A stretch of DNA of 64,000 bases. Source: Streptomyces sp. CC228A. Its GTDB lineage: Bacteria; Actinomycetota; Actinomycetes; Streptomycetales; Streptomycetaceae. The position numbers and the translations under genes are program-made. This document shows positions 58,196 to 64,000 of this stretch, in pieces. Position 1 is the first letter of the stretch; each line of letters begins with the position of its first letter. The notes below the pieces were generated by a model. That model was not told the origin of the DNA. It saw nothing but the letters and a program-made list of their open reading frames with translations, and did not search any database. The stretch covers positions 62,001 through 126,000 of the forward strand of contig NZ_JAJPUI010000011.1 in NCBI RefSeq assembly GCF_021390935.1, read 5' to 3'.

Positions 58196-59320
58196 GCGCC
58201 ACGGTGGACCGCGCCCTCGCTGCCGCCCTGTACCGGGACGACGACGCCTCCCTCGACACGGGCGCCTCCCTGCTCGCCGCCGACCCCGGCGCGGACGCGG
58301 CGCTGGCCCGGCACGGCGAGGAAGCTGCTCGCGCGGGCGTGGCGGCGCGGCTGGCAGCCCGCCGACGTGGTGCGGCTGGCCGGACGGCATCTGGAGGACC
58401 GGCACGTACGGCTCCTCTCCGCGCTGATCGGCGCCGAGACGGCCCGGTACGGGCAGCTGCCGCCGCGCTGGCGGGAGCAGGTGGAGGAGCTGGCCGCCCT
58501 GGCGCCGTGGTCGGCGGACCGCTTCTCGTACGCGACGGCCGTCCTGGAGGTGTACCGGCTGCTCACGCGGCTGCCCGCGCTGGAACCGGTGGGTCCGCCC
58601 CCGGGGGGCGCGCCGGTGACGGTGCCGGTGCCGGGGGACTCCCGGACCCTCGCGCGCATCCGGGCGCTGCTCGCCAAGGCGGAGGCCACCGGATACCCGC
58701 AGGAGGCGGAGGCGTTCACCGCGAAGGCGCAGGAGCTGATGGCCCGCCACCGCCTCGACGAGGCCGCGCTCGCCGGCCGGGCGCGCACGGCCGACGAGCC
58801 CGCGGCGGTACGGATCGGGGTCGACCCGCCCTACGAGGCGGCGAAGGCGATCCTGCTGGACGCGGTCGCCGCCGCGAACCGCTGCCGCGCGGTGTGGAAC
58901 GAGGCCTTCGGCTTCTCCACCGTGGTGGGTTTCCCCGCCGACCTGGAGGCGGTGGAGGTGCTGTACACCTCGCTCCTGGTGCAGGGCGACACCGCGATGA
59001 CGGCCGCCGAGGCGGCCCAGCGGAAGGGCGGCCGGAAGCGCACGAAGACGTTCCGGCAGTCCTTCCTGCTGGCCTACGCGCACCGGCTGGGCGATCGGCT
59101 GGCGTCGGCGTCCCGGCGGGTGTCCGCCGAGGCGCCGACGCTGCTGCCGGTGCTGGCCGCGCGTGACGTGGCCGTGGCCGCGCGGGCGGACCGGATGTTC
59201 CCCGACACGGTGAGCACCCGGGTCCGGGGCGCCACGGACCGGGCGGGCTGGGACCACGGCACGGCCGCCGCGGACCGCGCCGCCACCGGCCCTGACCGTG
59301 CGGCGCTCCCGGACGGCTGA
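58192..59320 (+). CDS. DUF2786-domain protein, frameshifted
   Basis: A soluble protein of about 375 residues. The DUF2786 domain is visible as LARIRALLAKAEATGYPQEAEAFTAKAQELMARHRLD near the middle. A conserved-looking C-terminal region follows (NRCRAVWNEAFGFSTVVGF, LLVQGDT, RKRTKTFRQSFLLAYAHRLGDRL). Function unknown. The GTG at 58192 overlaps the HxlR gene stop. Near 58320 the frame advances by one, like an extra base; after it the sense reads KLLARAWRRGWQPADVVRLAGRHLED. This is one of the few insertions among mostly deletion-like breaks in this window. Confidence 0.8.
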
Positions 59321-59764
59321 GCGTTGCGCGCCCTGGGGGGCGGCGGCGGTGCCGCCTGGTTCCGCCGACGAAGGCCCCGCCCATGGCGACCGGCCAGGCG
59401 GCGCCGCAGAGCGCCCACGTGGTGGCCGCAGCGACTGCCGCCGCACCGACTGCCGCCGCGCGGCGTTCGGCGCCGCTGACGGCTGACGGCTGACGGCTGA
59501 CGGCTGACGGCTGACGAGCGGGGTTCCGCCTCTGGAGGCCGTGTTTCCGAAGCGGCTGCTTTCCGGCGCCGCGCCCTGCCGTGGGAAGCTGTACTGCCGT
59601 ACGGCTGCCGTACGGCTCGGCTGCGCCGATGCGGCCCCCGCTGACGCGCCCCTTCCGGTCCGCCCCCGCGGCGCCCCGCTCACGAGGGCGCCGTGCTTAC
59701 GAGGGCGCCCCGCTCACGAGGGCGCCGTACTTACGAGGGCGCCCCGCTCACGAGGGCGCCGCGC
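59321..59764. other. Repeat-rich intergenic region
   Basis: About 440 bases without a gene, holding the heptamer array at 59476-59510 and the 34-base repeats at 59671-59770. No terminator or promoter stands out. Confidence 0.6.
59476..59510. repeat. Five perfect copies of a 7-bp tandem repeat
   Basis: ctgacgg occurs five times in a row, followed by the variant ctgacga. Confidence 0.95.
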
Positions 59765-59770
59765 TTACGG
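59671..59770. repeat. 34-bp tandem repeat, three copies
   Basis: Units beginning gcgccccgctcacgagg start at 59671, 59705 and 59739. Each unit is made of two 17-base halves that share cgagggcgcc and alternate between cgctc and tgctt-like ends. The last copy reaches the stop of the lipoprotein gene. Confidence 0.9.
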
Positions 59771-60295
59771 GGTGGGCGGGAGGGAGGGGAGCGGAGGCAC
59801 CGACGGGAGCCCCGACGGGAAGTCGGTCGGGATGTCCGAGGGCAGGCCCGTCGGCGCCGCGTCGGGGGCCTTGGCCAGCGTGTCCCGGGTGCCGGACTCC
59901 CACACGACGACGAGCTGCTTGCCGTCCGCCGACTCCACCACGCCCTTCGTCCGCTTCGCGGCACCGCCCTGGCAGGACAGCGCGAGCTCCACGTGCTCGG
60001 CCTGCGTGGCCGTGCCCTGGCAGATGCTGCCCTCGGCCAGCATGACGGCCTGCCCCTGGCCGATGGTGAGGCTGACGGGCTTGCCGTCCGCCGCCCCGTT
60101 CCAGGTGCCCTCGACGTCCGCGAGGGCCACGTCGTGGCCGCCGTGGCCGCCCGGGGCGGAGGCGGACGGGCTGCCGGACGCGGGGCCGTCGGCCGGTTCG
60201 GCGCTCTTGCCGGAGTCCGAGCCGCAGGCGGTGAGCGCGGCGGCCGCGGCGAGCGCGGTCACGGCCGCCGCACCGTTCCTGATGAGCGTACGCAC
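59765..60295 (-). CDS. Putative lipoprotein, unknown function
   Basis: A 176-residue exported protein with a signal peptide and lipobox LTAC at about residues 25-28, so it should be lipid-anchored outside the membrane. After a Ser/Gly/His-rich spacer (SAPGGHGGHD) comes one folded region: DVEGTWNGAADGKPVSLTIGQGQ, SICQGTAT and ELALSCQGG with two Cys, then GKQLVVVWESGTRD. The C-terminus is Pro-rich. The GTG at 60295 follows GGAGGGGG. No family recognised. Although next to zinc-responsive genes, it is separated from rpsN by 67 bases and points the same way; it could share their transcript but has no obvious metal site apart from the His residues. Confidence 0.75.
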   Translation of the reverse strand: MRTLIRNGAAAVTALAAAAALTACGSDSGKSAEPADGPASGSPSASAPGGHGGHDVALADVEGTWNGAADGKPVSLTIGQGQAVMLAEGSICQGTATQAEHVELALSCQGGAAKRTKGVVESADGKQLVVVWESGTRDTLAKAPDAAPTGLPSDIPTDFPSGLPSVPPLPSLPPTP

Positions 60296-60362
60296 GATCA
60301 AGTCCCCCTCCACGGTTGCAAAGACCGCGCCAAGCTATCAGGGGCCGCCGCGCGCGGCCGTC

Positions 60363-60668
60363 CTACCAGGAGGACTTGCGCACCCCGGGCAGGAAGCCCG
60401 CGTGCGCGGACTCGCGGACCCGGACCCGGGACATCCCGAACTGCCGCAGGTGGCCGCGCGGCCGGCCGTCCACGCTGTCCCGGTTGCGCACCCGGGTCGC
60501 GCTGGCGTCGCGCGGCTGGCGGCGCAGCTCGGCCTGGGCGGCGAGGCGCTCGGCCTCCGGCGTGCCGGGGCGGCGGATCAGCTCCTTGAGCTCCGCGCGG
60601 CGGGCGGCGTACCGCTCGACGACCGCCTTGCGGTGCTCGTTGCGTGCGATCTTGCTCTTCTTCGCCAT
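60363..60668 (-). CDS. rpsN: 30S ribosomal protein S14, zinc-independent paralogue
   Basis: A 101-residue S14 of the long, Cys-free type: AKKSKIARNEHRKAVVERYA at the start and RDASATRVRNRDSVDGRPRGHLRQFGMSRVRVRE, lacking the zinc-binding CxxC. Such copies replace the zinc-bearing version when zinc is scarce. The start overlaps the rpmB stop as TGATG. Control by Zur through the palindrome at 60937 is expected from location. Confidence 0.95.
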   Translation of the reverse strand: MAKKSKIARNEHRKAVVERYAARRAELKELIRRPGTPEAERLAAQAELRRQPRDASATRVRNRDSVDGRPRGHLRQFGMSRVRVRESAHAGFLPGVRKSSW

Positions 60669-60904
60669 CAGACCTTCCCCCCTCGGCCGCGGATCCGGGC
60701 CACGGCGGCCTCGATGCCGATGACGTCGACGGTCTTGATGCCCTTGGTGCTGAGCGTGAGGCGCACGTACCGGCCCTCGCTGGGCAGCCAGTAGCGCTTG
60801 CGCTGGATGTTCGGGTCGAAGCGGCGCGGGGTGCGCCGGTGGGAGTGCGAGATGCGGTTGCCGAAGCCGGGTTGGGCGCCGGTCAGCTGGCAGTGGGCGG
60901 ACAA
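60668..60904 (-). CDS. rpmB: 50S ribosomal protein L28, zinc-independent paralogue
   Basis: A 78-residue L28: CQLTGAQPGFGNRISHSHRRTPRRFDPNIQ. It has only one Cys, where zinc-binding L28 has CxxC pairs, so it is the alternative form. The start is a TTG at 60904 with a GAGGTAGGTCACC leader; no ATG is available at the family N-terminus. It is the first gene of the leftward unit rpmB-rpsN, divergent from rpmG over a Zur-type palindrome. Confidence 0.95.
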   Translation of the reverse strand: MSAHCQLTGAQPGFGNRISHSHRRTPRRFDPNIQRKRYWLPSEGRYVRLTLSTKGIKTVDVIGIEAAVARIRGRGGKV

Positions 60905-60930
60905 GGGTGACCTACCTCTCGTGGACGGGC

Positions 60931-60960
60931 TTGGTAATGGAAACCATTTCCATTTATCTT
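60931..60960 (+). promoter_or_regulatory. Promoter of rpmG, apparently leaderless
   Basis: ttggta (60931-60936) and tatctt (60955-60960) form a -35/-10 pair with an 18-base spacer. The expected transcription start falls on or beside the A of the rpmG ATG at 60967. No ribosome site precedes that ATG, so the mRNA is probably leaderless. The Zur-like palindrome lies between the two hexamers. Confidence 0.6.
60937..60953. promoter_or_regulatory. Zur-box-like palindrome
   Basis: atggaaa-cca-tttccat is a perfect 7-3-7 palindrome in the divergent region between rpmB and rpmG. Actinobacterial Zur binds AT-rich palindromes of this kind upstream of exactly these ribosomal protein paralogues. Zinc-bound Zur here would block the rightward promoter directly. 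Confidence 0.8.
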
Positions 60961-60966
60961 AGCCGC

Positions 60967-61131
60967 ATGGCCCGCAACGAACTGCGCCCGATCATCAAGC
61001 TCCGGTCCACCGCCGGAACCGGCTACACCTACGTCACCCGCAAGAACCGCCGGAACGACCCCGACCGCCTGACCCTGCGCAAGTACGACCCGGTCGTCGG
61101 CCGGCACGTCGACTTCCGAGAGGAGCGCTGA
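60967..61131 (+). CDS. rpmG: 50S ribosomal protein L33, zinc-independent paralogue
   Basis: A 54-residue L33 without the CxxC pairs of the zinc form: ARNELRPIIKLRSTAGTGYTYVTRKNRRNDPDRL. The ATG at 60967 is 13 bases after the Zur-like palindrome and has no ribosome site, suggesting a leaderless message. It is the first gene of a rightward unit with rpmE, the CobW-like gene and rpsR. Confidence 0.96.
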   Translation: MARNELRPIIKLRSTAGTGYTYVTRKNRRNDPDRLTLRKYDPVVGRHVDFREER

Positions 61132-61136
61132 GCCCC

Positions 61137-61391
61137 GTGAAGCCCGGAATCCACCCCCCGTACGGCCCCGTCGTCTTCCGCGACAAGGCCGGCGGCCTCG
61201 CCTTCCTCACGAGGTCGACCATGACCAGCGACAAGACGATCGAATGGGAGGACGGCCGCACCTACCCCGTCGTCGACGTCGAGATCTCCTCCGCGAGCCA
61301 CCCCTTCTACACCGGGCAGGCCCGCGTCCTCGACACCGCGGGGCGCGTGGAGCGCTTCGAGAAGCGTTACGGGCAGCGCGGGGTGCGCTGA
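61137..61391 (+). CDS. rpmE: 50S ribosomal protein L31 type B
   Basis: An 84-residue type B L31, lacking the zinc CxxC: GIHPPYGPVVFRDKAGGLAFLTRSTM and HPFYTGQARVLDTAGRVERFEKRYG. In Streptomyces and Bacillus this form displaces the zinc-bearing L31 and frees its zinc when the metal is limiting. The GTG at 61137 has AGGAGCGC upstream, within the end of rpmG. The stop overlaps the next ATG as TGATG. Confidence 0.95.
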   Translation: MKPGIHPPYGPVVFRDKAGGLAFLTRSTMTSDKTIEWEDGRTYPVVDVEISSASHPFYTGQARVLDTAGRVERFEKRYGQRGVR

Positions 61392-62530
61392 TGCCCTCCG
61401 TCCCCCTGTCCGTCGCGATCGTCGGCGGGCTGCACTCCGACGCCCGCAGGGCCGCCGTCGAACGGCTCCTGGCCACCGTCCCGGGCAGCGTGGCGCTCCA
61501 CCACGACCTGTCCGCCGCCGCCGAGCGCGGCGCGGTCCTCCGCACCGTCCGGGACGCCACCGGCGTGCTCTCCGGCGGAGAGACGCCGCTGGTCAACGAC
61601 TGCGCGTGCTGCGCCCTGCGCGAGGACCTCGTGCCCGAGCTGGAGCGGCTCGCCGACGCGGGCCTGACCCGGCTCGCCGTCGTCGAACTGTGGGACTCCG
61701 TCGAGCCCAAGGCGATGGCCGAGGTCGTCGCCGCCGCCGGGCTCGACCTCACCGGGGTCGTCACCGCCGTGGACCCCGCGCTGGTCCTGCCGTACCTCGG
61801 CAACGGCGACGACCTGGCGGACGCCGGCCTCGCCGCCGCGCCCACCGACCAGCGGACCGTCGCCGACACCTGGGCGCGCCAGCTGGAGTACGCGCCCGTC
61901 CTCGCCGTCCTGGAGAGCGAGGAGGCCGACGACGAGGACCGCGAGCTCCTCGCCCAACTGCACCCCACCGCCCGCCGCGTGGCCGTGCCGGACGGGGACC
62001 TGGCCGCCGCCGTGCTGGCCGGGTTCGACGTGGAGGCCGCGGCCGCCGCCCAGCACCCGGCCTGCGCCCTGCTGCCGCAGGAGGCCGACGCCGCCGGCGT
62101 CGCCACGTACGTGTGGCGCAGCCGCCGCCCCTTCCACCCGGAGCGGCTGTACGCGGCGCTGGAGGACCTGACCTGCGCCGCCGCCCGCAGCCGCGGCCGG
62201 TTCTGGCTCGCCGACCGGCCGGACACGCTGCTGCACTGGGACGCCGCCGGCGGCGCCCTGTGCGTGGAGAGCGCCGGGCCGTGGCTGGCCTCGCTGCCGG
62301 ACGCCGCGTGGGAGATGGTCCCGCCGGTGCGCCGCGCCGCGGCCGCCATGGACTGGGACCCCGAGCACGGCGACCGCTGCCAGCACCTGGTCTTCGTCTC
62401 GCCCGGACTGGACCGCGAGGGGCTCGCCGAACTGCTCGACTCCTGCCTGCTCACCGACGCGGAGTACGCCGCCGGCCGCTCGGCCTGGAAGCTGCTCCCG
62501 CCCGCCTTCGACGCCCTCCTGGAGGTCTGA
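61391..62530 (+). CDS. CobW/ZNG1-like GTPase, putative zinc metallochaperone
   Basis: A 379-residue CobW C-terminal-domain protein. The N-terminal Rossmann-like half has VAIVGGLHSDARRAAVERLL in place of the expected GxxGxGKT, so the P-loop is degenerate. The metal motif CxCC is present as NDCACCALREDL, and the C-terminal CobW domain runs from RPFHPERLYAAL to the end. Related Zur-regulated proteins deliver zinc to enzymes when zinc is short. The altered P-loop makes GTPase activity uncertain. It sits between rpmE and rpsR in a Zur-type operon and starts on the rpmE stop (TGATG). Confidence 0.88.
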   Translation: MPSVPLSVAIVGGLHSDARRAAVERLLATVPGSVALHHDLSAAAERGAVLRTVRDATGVLSGGETPLVNDCACCALREDLVPELERLADAGLTRLAVVELWDSVEPKAMAEVVAAAGLDLTGVVTAVDPALVLPYLGNGDDLADAGLAAAPTDQRTVADTWARQLEYAPVLAVLESEEADDEDRELLAQLHPTARRVAVPDGDLAAAVLAGFDVEAAAAAQHPACALLPQEADAAGVATYVWRSRRPFHPERLYAALEDLTCAAARSRGRFWLADRPDTLLHWDAAGGALCVESAGPWLASLPDAAWEMVPPVRRAAAAMDWDPEHGDRCQHLVFVSPGLDREGLAELLDSCLLTDAEYAAGRSAWKLLPPAFDALLEV

Positions 62531-62533
62531 ACC

Positions 62534-62779
62534 ATGTCCCCGCGCCGCTCCGGCGACCGGAAGCCCGCCAAGTCCCGCCCCAACCCGCTGGACCGCGACG
62601 GCATCACGTACATCGACTACAAGGACACCGACCTGCTGCGGAAGTTCATCTCCGACCGCGGCAAGATCCGCAGCCGCCGCGTCACCCGCGTCACCGCACA
62701 GCAGCAGCGGCAGATCGCCCGCGCCGTCAAGAACGCCCGCGAGATGGCCCTGCTGCCGTACGGGTCCTCACCCCGCTGA
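62534..62779 (+). CDS. rpsR: 30S ribosomal protein S18, zinc-independent paralogue
   Basis: An 81-residue S18: KSRPNPLDRDGITYIDYKDTDLLRKFISDRGKIRSRRVTRVTAQQQRQIARAVKNAREMALLPY, with no Cys. The ATG at 62534 is three bases after the CobW-like stop, with GGAGG inside that gene's end. It is the last gene of the Zur-type operon and is followed by a strong terminator. Confidence 0.96.
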   Translation: MSPRRSGDRKPAKSRPNPLDRDGITYIDYKDTDLLRKFISDRGKIRSRRVTRVTAQQQRQIARAVKNAREMALLPYGSSPR

Positions 62780-62854
62780 CCCGTCGTTTCCGGCTCGGAT
62801 CCATGTGACCTGGATCCGCCGGGTCCCGGACGTCCTCCCCGCCGGGGCCCTCCC

Positions 62855-62895
62855 GGGGCCCTCACCGTGTCCGCCGCGGTGAGGGCCCCTTTTTT
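62855..62895 (+). terminator. Intrinsic terminator of the rpmG-rpsR operon
   Basis: A perfect 13-bp stem (ggggccctcaccg and its complement), nine-base loop and six T residues directly after. This is the most canonical intrinsic terminator in the window. Confidence 0.95.
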
Positions 62896-63120
62896 GCCTC
62901 CTGTGCGCCCGCCGGTCGGCGGGCGTTTTCCGTATGGGTACAAGTGGAGGGAGCCTGGGGGGCTTCTCGCGCGTCTGTGTAGTCGGAGGACCACCCCCCG
63001 TGCACGTGCATCTGCTCATGCACCTGCAAGTGAACGCGACTATGATCCCGGATAGTTGACTAGTGCAACATCAGTGACTCAAGGCAACTCATGCAACTCA
63101 TGTGACTCGGGGAGCGTCCT
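62896..63120. other. AT-richer leader of the DUF397 gene with short direct repeats
   Basis: The stretch 63025-63110 is markedly AT-richer than its surroundings and contains tatgat (63041-63046), a possible -10. Repeated caactcatg and tgactc words occur between 63060 and 63110. A ten-base palindrome tgcacgtgca is at 63001-63010. These may be binding sites for a helix-turn-helix regulator. Confidence 0.5.
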
Positions 63121-63360
63121 GTGCACCACGTGTACAACGGCATGGCAGCCACAGAGCTTCATGGGGTCGTCTGGCAGAAGAGCCGGCACAGCAACTCCCA
63201 GGGCTCGTGTGTGGAGTTCGCGAAACTGCCCGGAGGCGGCGTGGCCGTGCGCAACTCCCGGTTTCCCGACGGGCCGGCGCTCGTCTACACGCCCGCGGAG
63301 ATCGAGGCGATGCTGCTCGGCGTGAAGGACGGCGAGTTCGACCACCTCGTCGACAGCTGA
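63121..63360 (+). CDS. DUF397 protein (orphan)
   Basis: A 79-residue DUF397 protein. The family pattern is clear: WQKSRHSNSQGSCVEFAKLPGGGVAVRNSRFPDGPALVYTPAEIEAMLLGVKDGEFD. These small streptomycete proteins usually lie next to a WhiJ-type helix-turn-helix regulator and act with it in development. No such partner is adjacent here. The GTG at 63121 has a GGGGAG site; an ATG seven codons in is also possible. Confidence 0.92.
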   Translation: MHHVYNGMAATELHGVVWQKSRHSNSQGSCVEFAKLPGGGVAVRNSRFPDGPALVYTPAEIEAMLLGVKDGEFDHLVDS

Positions 63361-63562
63361 ACCGCGGGCGGGCCGAGCCGCGCGGGGCGGGTGGCGCGGT
63401 GCGCGGCTGGCCGCGCACGGTGCACGGCTGCCCTCGCGCTGTGCGGGCTCATCCCTCGCGTGCGGTCCTCCGCCGGGTGCGCGGCGGCCCCTCCACGGGC
63501 GGCCAGTCCGGCTTCCGACGCAGGCCGCGCGCTCGGCGTGCGGCCGCCCCTGCGGGTGTGGA

Positions 63563-63679
63563 CTGCGCCTGCTTGGTGTGCGGGTGCCCCTGCGGTGTGG
63601 GCTGCGCCTGCCTGGTGTGCGGCTGCCCCTGCGGTGTGGGCTGCGCCTGCCCGGTGTGCGGGCGTCCGCTCGCTGCGCC
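63563..63679. repeat. 39-bp tandem repeat
   Basis: Units beginning ctgcgcctg start at 63563, 63602 and 63641 (39-base period, about three copies). Read on the minus strand this is a 13-residue repeat containing QAQPTPQG. Confidence 0.85.
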
Positions 63680-63975
63680 GCCGTCTTCGCGGGGTGGGGC
63701 CGCCGCCCGGTGTGTGCCGCCAGGTGTGTGCTCGCCCGGTGTGTGCTCGCCCGCTGTGCGCGGCCGGACCGCGCGCGGGCAGTCGGTCGTGCGCGGCGGC
63801 GCATACGGCAGCCTGCGTGGACGGCGGCGCCCGTGGGCGCGCCGCCGCCCGGGTGGCGGCCCCGCGCGTACGGCGGCCCTCACGCGCCGATGCGTACGCC
63901 CGCGGCGGCCGTGGCGCCCCGCGGTCCGTGCCGGGTCCGACCGGCGTGACCGGGGCCCGGTCCGGACACGGGAAA

Positions 63976-63996
63976 GGGGCCCCGCTGCGGGGCCCC
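63976..63996. terminator. Hairpin at the right edge
   Basis: ggggccccgc and gcggggcccc pair perfectly around a single base, preceded by aaa. It is probably a terminator for a gene beyond the window. Confidence 0.6.
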
Positions 63997-64000
63997 TCGC

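Larger units (their letters stand above)
63361..64000. other. Repeat-rich right end, no confident gene
   Basis: No gene is supported with confidence. The stretch contains the 39-base repeats at 63563-63679 and a shorter repeat ggtgtgtgctcgcccg near 63712-63745. A minus-strand reading frame of 144 codons (63449-63883) keeps both repeats in frame, but its composition is Arg/Pro/Ala-rich and it has no recognisable domain or ribosome site. Confidence 0.5.

Overview
The window is very GC-rich actinobacterial DNA, almost certainly from a Streptomyces. It carries three chaplins, two rodlins, a melC1-melC2 tyrosinase pair, a SigE-type sigma factor, many GTG and TTG starts with GTGA or TGATG overlaps, and a zinc-independent ribosomal protein set behind a Zur-type palindrome. 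No transposase, integrase, phage gene or CRISPR array was seen. The only RNA gene found is a tRNA-Thr near the left edge.

Layout. 1-4.75 kb: the end of a secreted aminopeptidase-like hydrolase, tRNA-Thr(CGT), a BlaI/M56 regulator-protease pair and an M20 peptidase. 5.0-20.5 kb (minus strand): a compact biosynthetic operon, read carA, carB, sbnA-like, sbnB-like, FAD/NAD(P)-binding protein, carbamoyltransferase, one-module NRPS (C-A-T), free thioesterase, MFS exporter. A small secreted-peptide gene precedes it and a divergent LuxR-type regulator follows. 22.5-26 kb: a MocR-type regulator divergent from a LysE/RhtB exporter, then a VKOR-family protein and a small conserved protein. 26.2-32.3 kb: tyrosinase, chaplins and several small secreted proteins. 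32.3-47.2 kb: an exopolysaccharide cluster with two GT4 glycosyltransferases, a polyprenyl-phosphate sugar transferase, polymerase/ligase, MurJ-like flippase, deacetylase, Wzz-like protein, GNAT-like acyltransferase, a GH26 hydrolase, an ATP-grasp enzyme and a flavoprotein. 47.4-53.2 kb: a third chaplin, a P450, two tandem rodlins, an ECF sigma factor and its membrane partner. 53.2-60.3 kb: a family-A DNA polymerase without a 5' nuclease, a LuxR-type sensor/regulator, a quinone-oxidoreductase-like enzyme, an HxlR regulator, a DUF2786 protein and a lipoprotein. 60.4-62.8 kb: rpsN, rpmB and, divergently, rpmG, rpmE, a CobW-like protein and rpsR. 63.1-64 kb: an orphan DUF397 gene and repeat-rich DNA.

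How it works together. The best candidate for an undescribed system is the carAB-containing operon. SbnA/SbnB-type enzymes should make L-2,3-diaminopropionate. CarAB, placed away from any pyrimidine gene, would supply carbamoyl phosphate to the NovN/TobZ-type carbamoyltransferase. A single C-A-T module plus a free thioesterase would build or release a short carbamoylated peptide, exported by the MFS protein. The 26-51 kb stretch reads as a surface-and-development island: melanin, hydrophobic sheath proteins and exopolysaccharide.

Caution. At least a dozen otherwise good genes change reading frame by one base, mostly an apparent single missing base in a G/C run. The density suggests indel errors in the underlying sequence rather than mass decay. 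These genes are given at full inferred extent with the break noted.
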